Shown: piece by piece, positions 51,351 to 64,000 of the stretch
Numbering within the stretch: position 1 is the first letter of the stretch
Layout of the letters: the number at the start of each line of letters is the position of its first letter
Origin: Phylloscopus collybita
Taxonomy: Eukaryota; Chordata; Aves; Passeriformes; Phylloscopidae
Assembly: GCA_027886175.1 (NCBI GenBank)
Contig: JAJNNQ010000004.1
Coordinates: forward strand, 15,391,501 to 15,455,500
Reading direction: 5' to 3'
Length of the DNA: 64,000 nucleotides
The notes under the pieces: generated by a model
What the model was told of the DNA's origin: nothing
What the model saw: the letters and a program-made list of their open reading frames with translations, nothing else
The model's database searches: none
Made by a program: the position numbers and the translations under genes

Positions 51351-54300
51351 AGACTTATGACATTTTCTATATTCCAGTGGAACACATCCTGGAAAACTTT
51401 CAGCTTAAAAACAGGCCTTTGTAATGTTATAATATTTCATTAACTCCTTTTAGTTACATGAAGTCACTTTAATAATGCATATCAGATTTACTTACAGATT
51501 TAGGCAATATTTCAAAATAAAGTGTCCATCTTTTTATCAGATGTCCTGTAGATACTCCTCTGTAGTTCTAGTTAATTTAATGTCATGAGGCTAATATGAA
51601 CTAGTCAGATAAATAAATGACAAGAAAATCTAGATTCTAAAAAATAATTATTTTGTTTGTTTGTTTGTCTGGTACTCTGCTTTGTGAAAAAAAATTAATT
51701 TGATTTATTTCACATAACTTTCTTGTTTTAATGTTTTCTATAGCAAAAGGACTCTCACTGGAACATTTTCTTTGGCACCAGCAGTCACTGGAAGAGTATA
51801 AAAAACACTCCGAGGAAATACAGTCAAAATGAAACAAATTCAAATAAAGAAAATGCATTGGCTGACTCAATTCAAAATTCTTAATTTTCAATCTCTGGAT
51901 ACATATGAAAAGTGAACTTTTTTTCAGAAATGAAAAGATGATAATAATCATAGATTATTTCTTTCTGACTTTAAGGCTAATCAACAATATGTAAGATTCA
52001 AGACCAGAGTCCATCTGCCCATTTTTCTTTGCCTCTCACTCATAACTTGATTGCTTTTCACTGAGTGTCTCTTTATTGACAGCTGAAATAGTGCAGATAA
52101 TGGTACTGAAAGGACATGTGTAAAGCATGATATAAATGGATCAGTACTTCTCATAGGTTAAAAAACAGGCAGAGTGAAATCTTAACACACTGCAAGACCT
52201 TTGCTGTACAGGTGGCACAGAGTGCTGGGCCAGGTCTGAGTCCTGCATTATTACCATTCTCTATTGCCCACACAGAGTCGCAAGTCACACCATCCCTTCC
52301 TGTTCTGGAAAGCAGCAAAGTTACAGACAGGTTACAAAACCTGTGATATTTAAAATGCAGAAATCCAGTGCATGCTAACTTAGTTTCAAGAAAAAGATTT
52401 GTCTGATTCTATATCTAAAGGATGAAATGTATTTTTTGCAGGAGCCAAAGAATTTAAGACTGTCCTAGAAACATTAAGCTAAATGTCCTGAATGTACTCT
52501 GAAATAACTGAGAGATAGAAATTTCTCTTACAGCATAATTTTTTTTTTCCTTTAGGTTGCTTCACTATGCCATCTCACCTTTTTAGTTCATCTGGTCTAT
52601 TTCCAGGAAATGTCTGTCTGAATATCACTCATGTTCACAATCAGGAATCAGGACAAATGAGGGATGGGGCCTCTTGAAATGATGATGTAAGCTCACATGT
52701 ACATTTAGGGCATTAGAAGTGTCTCAGTTACCCCCAAAATGATCCCAAACCATTTGGAAAATCAGGTGGAAAAACTAATTTGGGCTTGTTTATTGGATCC
52801 ATGATGAATACCTACACACTGTGACACTGACCTCATGCTTTTTTCAGCTGACCTCGTCATTTTCAGCTGACAAAATCTAAAAATGAAAATACACACTAAA
52901 TAGCCTTTGAAAAATTCTGAAAAAAAAAGAAGATTAAAGTGGTTCAATGTTTAATGTTCATTTATTTTGTATTTATTCATGTTCTAAAGAAAAGATGTGA
53001 TCTCAATAGTGCAAAATTTCTAAAAGCATTTACTGCGTACATAACATTACAAAAGAACAGCCTCTTTCACACAATGAAATTTAACTAAACAGTCTCAGAA
53101 AGAGCTGGACTTCCTTCAGATTTTACATTGATAAAATACTCTATATTCCAGCCTGCTGAGTCAATGTTTCTGAACAACCATAAATAACAACCAGAATAAC
53201 ACCTGTCTGATGCTATTCTATACAGGCATACAATGACTGTATGAAAAGTACTGATTCAAAGAATGAGTCGAGGCTTTTGACAGGTTAAAAAAAATAAACA
53301 ATACTTTGCTTAAAAGTATTTCAGCATTAGCAAACTGTACAGACCTACAAAAAGACAGAAATAATGAACAAGGGTTTATGTACACAAACCAGCCATAAAA
53401 ATGTTCTAGGACTGAGACATCATAAGAAGCATGATTATCCAAATAAAATTCACTGATGAGATTACTTACACACTAATCAAGCTTTCTAAAATTCATCTGG
53501 ATAATATACCAAAGAGATCAGCCATTCCCGGCTAAAGGAAGCCTAAAATCTGGCTTGCTGTCATGTAACAAAGCCTAAATGAATATAGGCTAAAATCCAC
53601 AGCTGGATGGGCAGCACACACTGCAGTACTTTGCAAAGACAGCTAAAAGATTCATAGTTCCATAAGCATTGCTTTGATGAGGTACTAAGCAGATGTCATA
53701 AGAAAGAAGTGAACCATTTCTGTGATCCTTGTTTCCTAAATGATCCCTCTCCTGAGAATTAGTTCTGTCTAGCTGTGCTGCACTGCAAGCACAGCATGAG
53801 CCTGACCATGGTGGGGCACCTGCATCTCTTTGTGCTCACATGGTCTAAACCCAGCCCTCTCCACCGTACGTACTGTAATTTGTCTTTTATATTTCATAAG
53901 GAGAGGGACACAAGTGCATCAATGCTTTCTGCAACCTTGAGGGCCCATGAGGCAAGGAGAAATGTGAGGGGGGCTGCTCCCACCAGCACAGCCACAGCTT
54001 CCACTTCCAATTTCACATGAAAGTCTCAGAGCCCAAAGATCTGCCAAGAAGGGCAAACTGGACAAATGTCAAATAGGCTAGCTGGTGAATTGAAGATCCA
54101 CTGTCCTTTTCTACTACTAGTAACATGATGAAGAACATGTTCTAATTATCTCTTTTTTTTTTCCACACACAAAATGTGTGGACTCAGATTTACTGAAAGA
54201 GCTAATCTTCACTGGTCCACTGCTCACTAAGTAGTTCTTATATCAGCAATATCTCAGCTACTACAGCCTGTGTTAGTCTGTAATTCACTCTGTTTTGTTT

Positions 54301-57300
54301 CCCTGTTTTATATTTTAAATCTCATCTAAGGGAAAAAACCACATATATTTACCTATTCTAGACAAAACACAACAGGGAAAACAAAACTATGCCCACTTTT
54401 CAGAGAAAGTTGTGTTTAGTTCATATATTTTCCCTGTCTGATGCAGATCTCTGTATATGTAATTAAAAAATACTCCTTGAAAACTCATCTAAGTTTTCTT
54501 TTGGACAGAGATTTGAGTAAATGAGGTCAAAATCTTACAGACTAGTACATATATGAATACTCTGTAGTTAAAAAATGCAAAGAACCTATTGCATCAATTT
54601 ATGCAGAAGGAAACAATACATTATGAAATCCAAACTGATACAGAAAAACAGCCTTTTTCACAAACAACACCTTGAAGGGAAAGGCAATTTAATTTTCTTA
54701 GTCCAGAGAATATGTGCAGAAGACCAGAATAAGTCTTGGGATGCAAAAGCCCTTTTTCAGGTCTGAAACAGAAGCTGGGTAGGATACTCTCCTATAATTT
54801 CAGACACAAGTCTTTATGCTCAGAAAGTTACCCTGCTTGTCTAACAGATGGGCTTAGCTCTGTCAGCAAATCTTTCCTGCTCATACCAGCCCAAATTATG
54901 CTACCACTATCACTTCACATGGACAGGTAAAAATCCGAAAGAGCCAACCAAAAACCAGCCCTCAGATATGACATTGATAGAATAATTTAGAAGTTAATTG
55001 GGAAGGAAATTTCTTTCTTTAGGAAGCCTCTTAAAAGAACTACCTTGATACCTTGGTATCAATACTCCTCAATATCTAGAATTACTTTTGCCATTTTTTT
55101 TACAAAAACTTTCTGTAAAAGTTTTTGTTTTATAAACATGATGACAAGTGCTTCTTTAGCACTGCAAAAAAATTCAGGATTATTCTTTCTTCTAAAGAAG
55201 ATGATAATTCAGTGTTTGGCCAAGCTGCATGCTCTACTTTTTCCCTATACGTTCAGCTTTGTTGTTGTATTAAAAATTAATCATACTTCACATAATCATC
55301 TTGCATTTAGATTTGGATTGCAAAGTCAATGCCGTACGTGAATATGAGTATCTGTGAAGGAGCTAGAATAACCTCTTATAGGAAGCTAGTGATTTAGAGA
55401 AGTGATTCTTCTAACTGGAATGTTAAGAGCTTAGAGGTTTGCTTTTGGTATTTGATTTTGTGTCTTAATCTAGCAAAAATAATCTCTTCTTGCCACTAGC
55501 TAAATATCAGCAGAGAGATAAAACATGTCAATGAGAAACAGATTACTAAAACAATAAAGAATCTAAAAGCTTCTTATTAAAAGTATATTTTAAAATCAAA
55601 ATGTGAAAAGTATTAAATGCACTTTAAAATATAAGAAATAATTCCTCTTGACAGTTTGATAATAGTTTTCTTTTTCATTAGACTATAGGATGATCAGACA
55701 AAAATGCCAAATATTTCCCATTCTTTTTTGATCTCCAATTACGGATTAAGAAAATTGATATAAGCCTTGAGAATAAATTTCTTTTTCTGTCAGAGCTTAA
55801 AGAAAATAAATTAAGTACAATTAAGTACATTAATTCACATAAATACTGTACAAGAAGGACAAAATTCCTCCACGGTTCAATATGCTCAAAGTGGCAGAGA
55901 GGATATGGAAAAAATAGACGGTATTGTAATAAGTAATCTAATTCTGTTTCTGTGGGTTTGGGATGTATACACTATCCTAGGCTGACAAAGGGTACTAAAT
56001 ATCACATGGTCCTTCCCTCTCACATTTTTGATATATTCTTCATATTCTATAAAAATATTTTTAAGAATGTTTTCTGCTGATTGACTCTCTCTGCCTCTCT
56101 GGCATAGCTGTCCTTTGTCCATCAGGACTGCAGTAATTTGCTTTAGAAGCTGCAGCCTAGAAACTGTAAGCCCCTTTATAGTAAAATCATGCTTTCAGAA
56201 TGATAAGGAATGAAATTCAGCTATAAAATAAATTCTCTACTTTGATGCCTCAAGAGTAGGCATACTAACAAAAAAACCATACTGATGGAATACAGTGATT
56301 CTGATGCAAAAGGGCATGTGGTTTTCTTCCCTATTTTTAGAGGTGACTGAACATGACCTAAAGGTATTTCCTACAAATTGATCCATTTACAAAAATACAT
56401 CAAGTTTTGTGTGGATTAGGAAAGAATATTTATTATTACTGTTTCCTTTTCTGGCCTGTTTATAAAGGCTGTAGTTATCTGTTAAAGGAAAAGACAACAC
56501 AAGCATGAGATAGTGGAATAAACAACAGCAGCTAAGAGATTTGAAAGCTACCCCAGAAGGTATAGGATTTTGATTACTTTTCAAGACTATTGTTAAAGAC
56601 TATTGTTAAGATATTGTTTTCCAGTGTTGGTTTGGCATGCATTCCCCTCAGTGCTGTGGCTGTATCCCTTACTCAATGTTATCTCCTACTTTACCACCTG
56701 CTCACTCCCTTGGCACAATTGAAAGTGGCAGGAGTAAGATTAAGGTGTGGTCTCACAATCATCCCACACCAGCTCTGAGTCCAAACTTCTTTCCTGAAGA
56801 TGAGTTATGTTCCTTTTCCAGCTGCCAGATACCAAAAGAACCTGATAGCAATCTGCAGTGAGACTCCTCATTGAGAAACAAACCAGTGATGGAAGACTCC
56901 CAGACCAAAACTAGACTCCAAAACTAGAAAAAACACACAGGGAATGAAGCAGTAGCAGTCCTCACTCAACCAGCCATTCCTCTGCTGAGGGCAACAGGAT
57001 ATACTGTGGAGATGGCTCTAGTGAATGCAGGTAGAGACATACCAAAATTAAGGGGCTAGTCAGTTCAATTTACCTGTATAATTTGAGCAAAGGTGTAGAT
57101 ATTTGGCAGAAATCCTGTCTTTTTCCTGCATTTGTAAATGGAAATTTTGGAACAGGTTTAAAGGGAACTGCAACAAACTCTGAAACACTACATAGCATCA
57201 AATGTATGTGTATTTATGCTCTGTGTGAAGACTGCAGAGGCTGCACCTGTGGGAAAAGGACAGGGGCTGCCCTGTTCCAGACACAACCATTCTGTCTCCA

Positions 57301-60300
57301 ACAAACGTGCCACAGGACATAGCTGAGCCCATCAGCCAAGCTACAGATATCTCTGTGAAAGCATGTTCCAGAAAGATCAGAACACACCAGACAAGTGCAG
57401 GGGAGGGGGGAAAGAAGGTGAAAGGGATAAAATGAGTAAAAGAGAACACCACAAACAGATTGAGATGCTCCACGGTGAAGCAGATACCCACACTACAGCC
57501 TGTGGGGAACCCTCACACTGGAGCCAGTGTTTATTTTCTGATGAAAATATGATCTGTGAAAAGCCCAAGCTGGAGTGTGCAAAAGGGTGATGAGGGAAGG
57601 GTAGCACTAAGAAACAGCCACAAACTTACCATAATCCCCTATTCATAATTTGCTGTGAGCCTTTTGATGTGGATGAAGTTGGGAGTGCAGTAGGGAAGCT
57701 GGAACTAAGAAAGGAGACAAGTTGTCTTTTAATCTCTTTTTAAAAACATGAAAATTAAAAATATTAATAATAATTTATTATTGTTTCTAATAATTTATTG
57801 ATGTCTAAATGTATTTTAATTGTAAGTAAATGTAATCTAACTTCCCCCAAGCAGAAACTGGTTTGTCCAAGGAAGCAATTAGTAAGTGATCTCCCTGCTT
57901 TTATCTCAGTTCACAAACTTTCTTATCCTATTTTTTTCCCCTGTCCTGCTGACAAGAAGAAGTGAGCAGATGAGTGGGTATTTGACTGCTAGCTGAGGTT
58001 AACTCATCACATGTGTCTTTTGAATACATATCCACTGGTATTTGGTAAAAATTCTAGCAGAAACATCTTGGTTTTGTTCTAATGATGACAAGGAAATGAA
58101 TTTCACTCTATCTATCAAGCTCTTCCAGACTCATGATGTCAGAATGTTAGGATTTTATCACTGAACACAAATGCCATAAGCTCTTAGTTCCATTACTTTT
58201 TCAAATTAATCACATCAAGATTTAGTTTTGGCTTTATTATCCCTGTTGTCAGATTAATGTGATAGCAGAAATTGTTAGTTTTACAGTGTTGTATGGCTGA
58301 ATTAGGTTTTAAAGGCTAAAAATAGGAAGCCACATAATGCTACATAATGCATGAATAATAAGTACCTTAGTTAATATTTAATATTGGTTTGAAGTTAATG
58401 TTTAAATTCTAATTAGAGTTTGAATTACTAAAAACAGAGGTTCAGCCAGGTACCAAGAGCTGAACAACTTTTTTTTTTTTTAATCTTCAAACTGATAAGA
58501 AAATGACTGAAAAGGGCTTTATTTTAAGTGCTTCTTATATTTGCATCGGAGAGCATTGCACAGGAGTGTCATAATTTTAACTCTTACATTTCTATGTTAT
58601 CTGGAAATTAGGAACTGGTTAATTAAGGCAGTGTTCTTGTGCTGCATATTCACAGTGGCAGCCCAAAAGAAGGAATTTCAAATGAAAATGCTGTGTTCAG
58701 AAATGGTAGCCTTGGCCATCTCTTCAGCGGTTTTAAGTCTCAGTTTTATTTGGTAGAGTGTAGGGCTAGAATTGCAGTAGTGATTTCTTATGCAGAGGTG
58801 AGGCAATCATAATATTTGGAGATTCTCCCCTTCCTGACCTGATGGATGAAATGTTCCTCTCGATGTCCTAGTGAGATCTGAAGCTATTAACAACAGATGA
58901 AGCAGAAGCACCAAAACAAAGCCATTCCAGTCTACAACTCCCTATAAACCAATAAGTTATTACATTTGCACAGCATCAACCTAATGTGCAGTTAGTATTC
59001 AAAGTTAAATTAATCCTTTGTGCAATTGATACACAGCAACTACAAGCTGCTGTTTGTGATCAGAGGATTAAAAAGCAAGCTCTGCAGGCTTCTTGTTATT
59101 TTTGGTGCATTCCAATATGTACTTCATAGTGAGACACTATTCCCAACAACACAAAATTGTTCTACAGTATTTGTTACTCATTCTGTTCAAGAATATAATT
59201 TACAGATGCGTATTATGTAGGATTTATTAAAAATTTCATTAGCAATCCATGTAAAATAGATGCAAACAAAGACTGACCAAAATGAAATCCTGCTTAAGAG
59301 AAAAACACTTAGCTTTCACTATCTCATTTCATAAAAAATAAAACAAACCTTCCCCACCCCATTCCATTCCTGAAGGGCTCTATCTGATGTATTATAAATG
59401 ATCTGCTGCCTTTTATTAATGAATGCTGACAATTTCTTGTCTCATATGTGAACCACTGCTGCATGTTCAAGAGATTATTCTGTCTTTGCACCATCTCAGA
59501 CACGAAATTCTGTTGAACAACTTTCCTAAATTTGAAGGTTATTTGAAAGAAAAAAACTTTGAAGAATGAAATAAAATCTCCATGAATAAAATACCCATGT
59601 GAAACAATACTGTCAGCTTAAAAAATCTCATAAGCCTTAAAATGATACAATCAAGTAAATCATAACAAAAATTACTTACCTAGAAAGTAAGATTCAAGTG
59701 ATGAAGGCTGTGTATACATCAACACATAACAATAATGTAACTCTTGAAAGAATATGAACAAATTGTATGTTTACCAGTAAAGTCCACATTTTTGAATAGC
59801 ACAAGAAATGTTAGGATCAAATATTAATTGGTTTTTTCCTTCAGTCTTCTGTCTTAATTTTATTTCTTCAGCTCTATACTCATTATATACAATAAGAAAT
59901 TCAGAACTCCTCCATTAAATATCATAATTGTTTTACTGCTACAGGTCAGACAGTAAAGTGTAGTACTGTCAACATTACCCTGTCTTCCAAACACAGTGGT
60001 GTAAAAACCCCAAGCCCATCTAATTACATTGTCACATTCAATCTTCAAAGGAAAATCCTATGACTCATTGCTGTGGGACACAATCCCCTTTGTTAAAATG
60101 AGTGATGGCACTATTCTGCTTATTCTCCACACTCTATCTTGTGGAGCAAGGTGGGGTTCACAGAGCTGAAAAGTATTCCTATTGTGTTGGGTGCAGGACT
60201 GGGCACACATTGTTAGAAATATGACTCTTTTATCACAAGATACAGCTACTGTCATGATTAAGCATGTTGGTTCAGTCCTTTAGGCCCATAGAAATCATAG

Positions 60301-61329
60301 ACCTCTCTGTTGGAAGTGACAGTGATGTCTGTCAGTGCCAGGTATGGAGATGGTTTGTTTGGAGTAGACATCTGCCTACTATAAGCTGAACTAAAACAAA
60401 AAACTTGTTAAGCTTTTTTTCATTAATCACTTCTTGAACTCCTATTCAAGTTCAAATTGTTGATGAGTTCTCCAAACTCTTGTTCTCTTTCCATGTGACT
60501 GGTTAGATTTCATGGGCTTGCCTACCTTTAGCTGCTGACCAAAAAATATAGATTTTATTGAACATTGACAGTAAAAATCAATTACGCTTTGTTTAAGATC
60601 AAAACAATTTAATTTTCCATCCTCTGTTGCTGGTGAAGCTGAAGTGCCCTTTGTGGAAATGGTTTTTATGGATATCAGATTTTTGCCCAACATGTTAGAA
60701 TTTTATATCAGACACTTTGCAATGGTACCTCAATTCCAGAGGACTAACCTAGATTAGCAAGACTGACTTGCTATGAGCAAGATGGCAGGTTTTATAGAAA
60801 ACTTGGGCAAACATTTACAGAAAGCCATCAATAGGAAGTTGCAGTTCAGGAAATCAAGATTAAAAAAAAAAAAAAAGATTGAAAGTAATTTAAAGGAGGT
60901 TTTTAAGTCAAGCTCTTTTACAAAAAAACTAATTTATTGCTTATAATGATATTTTTAATAGAATATAAAAGTTTTTTGTTTGGTTTGATCTACTTTTTAT
61001 TTTTATTGGACTCTGTCCAATAATTCTCGTAAAATAGCTGTCTTATATGCAATCTGGTAATTTTTCATTCATCTTTAGGCATCATTTTGGTTTATCTTAG
61101 TGGTTTCAGGTGAGGACTGAAGAAATTTATTGGCTGTGTGTTTAGTAATGCTCCACCCACTTCCTGCTTCACAGTTCATATGATCCATAGATTAAAAATT
61201 TTTAAAAGTCATCAAAGTTGCAACCAATGAAAAATATTATTGTCAGTGAGAAATAAACTGTGGAGATGCATGAAAAACCCAAAGTGATTCTGCACATAGG
61301 TTTACAGGAAATCTTCACTGGAGGCTTCA
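51351..61329. other. Long AT-rich stretch without recognised gene
   Basis: About 10 kb of mostly unique AT-rich DNA. A perfect 11-bp hairpin lies at 55102-55128. GC-richer patches at about 53750-54020 and 56637-57590 are open in more than one frame but unrecognisable. A sequence at about 60285-60330 has a faint CR1-like look and was not called. No exon or RNA gene is supportable. Confidence 0.5.
55102..55128. repeat. 11-bp perfect hairpin, 5-nt loop
   Basis: ACAAAAACTTT (55102-55112) and its reverse complement (55118-55128) enclose CTGTA. It is A/T-rich and could be chance. Confidence 0.75.
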
Positions 61330-61673
61330 TTTTTTTTTTTTCCTGTTTTGTTTTTTTGGTTTTTTTTGTTTTTTGTTTTGTTTTTTTTTTTTTTGTTTGT
61401 TTGTTTTTTGTTTTTTGTTTTGTTTTGTTTTGTTTGGTTTTGGTTTTGTTTTTTTTTTTTGGGTTTCTTTTGTTTTTGTTTTGTTTTGTTTTTTTTGTTT
61501 TGTTTTGTTTGTTTGGGTTTTTTGTTTTGGTTTGGTTTTTTTGTTTTGTTTTGTTTGTTTGGGTTTTTTTGTTTTGTTTTGGTTTTTTTGTTGTTGTTTG
61601 TTTGTGGGGTTTTTGTGGTTTGTTTTTGGTGGGTTTTTTGTGTTTTTTTGTGTTTTTGGTTTTGCTTTTTTTC
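61330..61673. repeat. 340-bp GT-only low-complexity tract, (GTTTT)n-like
   Basis: About 340 bases made almost entirely of T and G on plus: blocks of 3-14 T separated by one to four G, with locally regular GTTTT, GTTTG and GGTTTTTT patterns. It is strongly strand-asymmetric. The long open frames on both strands (Phe/Leu/Cys-rich on plus, Lys/Asn/Gln-rich on minus) arise because such composition contains almost no stop codons and should not be read as proteins. Confidence 0.95.
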
Positions 61674-63493
61674 TGTTACTAAGTGGTTCTTTTCACTGAT
61701 ACGTAGTGAAGCCATTAGATGCAGGATTTAGCCTACAAATGGTTTCTTCATTTTAAAATACCTCACAGGGCTGTGAGTGATGTGAGGTGTCCCAGATAAC
61801 ATAAATATTAGAATATTTACTGTTGCTTTTCCCCTTTTTTTCTAGCTGGAAGGAGCAACACCCCCAGCCTGGGAAGCAGAAAAGGTGATAACATAACCCT
61901 TGTTCCAGGTGCAGTTCTCTTCTGATTTTGTAAGGCAGGGGAGTGAATTGGTAAGTCTTGAAACCTCAAGTTCTAGATCCTACTTCTGGCTTTTATACGG
62001 AGCATGAAGAATTAATTGGCATAGTCCAATGTCTGCTCTGTTAATGAGGTGTGTTCATGGGTGCAGATGTGTGCACAAAAATGTCATTCATGGACTTCTG
62101 CCAAATAGTTATGGGCCAAAGCTCTTGAGTAATTTTAAGTTAGTGGCCTTCATAAAAACACTCTTTTGTTATTAACTGGCTGAGAGTATAACCACATATT
62201 GCTGTAATTGAGTCAGAAGAAAGGAATGTGTGATTTCCTTTCTGGAAATGCCAACGTGAACCAAAAGACTCTGAAAACAACCCTTTAAACTTTATTAGGT
62301 ATAGGTGAGTTAAAGGAAATACTCTGGGTACTAACAGGGGGAACAAGGAAATAGTAGTTTGAGTTTTGAAGAAAAAAATAACTCATCAAAATGTACCTAT
62401 TCAGTTCCTTTACAGGTGCCCCTTGGTTTTTTCAAAGGTCAGTCCTAGCATCTGAGATGTAGTAGCTGAGAATAAATTGCATGTGCAAGATACATTAATT
62501 GGAGGGAAACATCCATGAACATTTGACAGAAGGAGGTGTCTGTAAAAAAAAGTTAGTATTTTGTAAGAGTTTCTTATTTCTTCTAGTTGTCTCCTTTCCA
62601 TCTACAATTATACTACAACAAAAATATTTTTTTTTAAATTAAGCATTGATAATGCTCAATATGAAATGAACTATTGGTGCTATGACAGAACAAGTTCAGC
62701 ACTAATATATTCTTTCAAAAACTGCGTAGATTTCAAGGAGTTACTTATATTTTACTGCACTATTTATTTTACTTTAACATCCTGAATATAGAGAGAAATC
62801 ATGGTTTAATGGGAAATATATGTGGGTTCTTACTCCTGAGGAGCAGCCTGGCTCTGCTCCAGCAAAGCTCTCAACTTCCAGCACTAAATTAGTCCTAGAG
62901 ATTGAGTACAAAGACCCTTGAAATATCAGGCCCTACAGATTTACAGGCCAGGATTTTGCACGTGTGTAAACCCATGTAGCTTCCTTTGCTGCTTTGGTTG
63001 TCTTAGTCTGACTTATGCAAGCTGAAGATTTGTCTGAGTACAGACTTTAACAGGAGGTTTCCCAGGTCTTCCCTACCAAAGGCAAGCGATCGTTGCTCAG
63101 GAGAGCAAAAGCTGCAGAGGAGCTTGTTAAGAGAGCACTGGAGCTGAAATGTGGTCTAATATCATGTAAAAATCAAAGAGAAGGGGAGCATTTCAGCTAG
63201 CTTTGACACATCCAAGAGCTGCTTGTGAAATAAAAGATGGTAGTAAACACCCCACTCAATAAGGTAAGGACTTACAGAAGGACATAAAATGAAAACTGTG
63301 CTGTAACTATGGAGTTTGTTATTTTGTCATTCACATAAATATACTGAATATCTTTCCCCAGGTATGGTTGTTACAAACAGTACTTTGTACAATACAGAGG
63401 ATAAAGCTAAAAAAATTATACAATTTTTAATATGCACCGTTTTCCTTTCTTTTGCACTTTTTCACTACTTTGAAGAACAATAATGTATCCCAC
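61674..63493. other. AT-rich unique sequence, no gene recognised
   Basis: About 1.8 kb with no recognised gene, RNA or repeat family. Confidence 0.5.
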
Positions 63494-63520
63494 TTTTTTT
63501 TTTTTTTTTTTTTTTTTTTT
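63494..63520. repeat. Poly-T, 27 nt
   Basis: Uninterrupted T homopolymer. The remaining 480 bp to the window end hold nothing recognisable. Confidence 0.95.
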
Positions 63521-64000
63521 GTGGGCATCTGTATTTTCCTAAATAGAACAAGTAGTTTAGAGACGTCACTAAATAAAATATTTATACTGACTCAACATTC
63601 TTTAGTAGAAGCAAAGAGAGACTTCTTGGCAACTTGCTACTGATTTAATCAGGGCTTAGAACTGTATATGCATGCACATACACATAAAAATTCTCTCAAG
63701 GTATAATGTGATAGCATTAGAAATATTAAGGCATTATATAATGTGCTTGACTAGTAGTCATAGGCTACCAAGTTCTCCACTTAAAGTGCATTGCAGGGCC
63801 AAGCAACTTATCTGTAAGCACTAATGTAAATCCTTTTGTGCACCATTCAAGAAGGACAGAAATCTATAGAAACCTGAAGTGGTTAAAATGGGCAGAAATT
63901 GTTCCACTGACATGTTATTTTAAATTGTTCCAAAGCTGAGATGTCATGGACGGAATCAGTCAGTTCTTATATAAAACTTGAAATAAGACAAAAGCAATTT

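Noticed and set aside
60270..60335. Faint minus-strand CR1 3'-end resemblance
   Set aside because: Only a few words match ('atcatagacc', 'ttggaagtgacag'); too little to call without alignment.
61260..61731. Open frames of 108-140 codons on both strands
   Set aside because: Produced by a G/T-only tract that lacks stop codons. The translations are Phe/Leu/Cys or Lys/Asn/Gln monotony.
1..64000. Search for tRNA, rRNA, CRISPR arrays, integrons, bacterial operons and origins
   Set aside because: None seen. The repeat content is that of a bird nuclear genome, and the direct repeats are microsatellites or retroelements rather than spaced CRISPR repeats.

Overview
The window looks like nuclear DNA from a bird, most likely a songbird. 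The evidence is the repeat content: several degenerate copies of the avian LINE CR1, three with the A/T-rich short-repeat 3' end typical of CR1, and solo LTRs of passerine-type endogenous retroviruses. One LTR has an R region resembling that of avian alpharetroviruses. No SINE-rich mammalian background, bacterial gene structure, CRISPR array, or tRNA/rRNA gene was seen. The sequence is AT-rich. I could not support a single host protein-coding exon, so this is either intergenic (gene desert) or the inside of a very long intron.

Layout. 1-5.2 kb: unique AT-rich DNA with a 45-nt T run plus (TG)n. 5.25-6.9 kb: a CR1 remnant split by a solo LTR (5630-6604) with a perfect 5-bp target-site duplication. 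6.9-22.9 kb: mostly unique DNA with T-rich microsatellites. 22.96-24.48 kb: the longest CR1 copy, with a recognisable but broken reverse-transcriptase region. 24.9-33.4 kb: an LTR-rich stretch. Two related ~740-bp solo LTRs lie in opposite orientation (24920-25650, 32677-33421), and between them is a 274-bp alpharetrovirus-like solo LTR (27601-27874) with a perfect 6-bp duplication. 37.0-38.2 kb: two more CR1 3' ends. 44.57-44.65 kb: a 36-bp near-perfect hairpin with a 5-nt loop, the most unusual object here. 48.06-48.25 kb: 38 uninterrupted copies of TCCCT. 49.64 kb: (AAT)n. 51.15-51.35 kb: a minus-strand CR1 3' end. 61.33-61.67 kb: a 340-bp tract made almost only of G and T. The rest is unannotated AT-rich DNA.

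No operon or pathway is present. The visible history is one of retroelement insertion, LTR-LTR recombination to solo LTRs, nested insertion and simple-repeat growth. Element names rest on remembered family features, since no database search was possible. The target-site duplications, inverted repeats and tandem repeats were read directly from the sequence.
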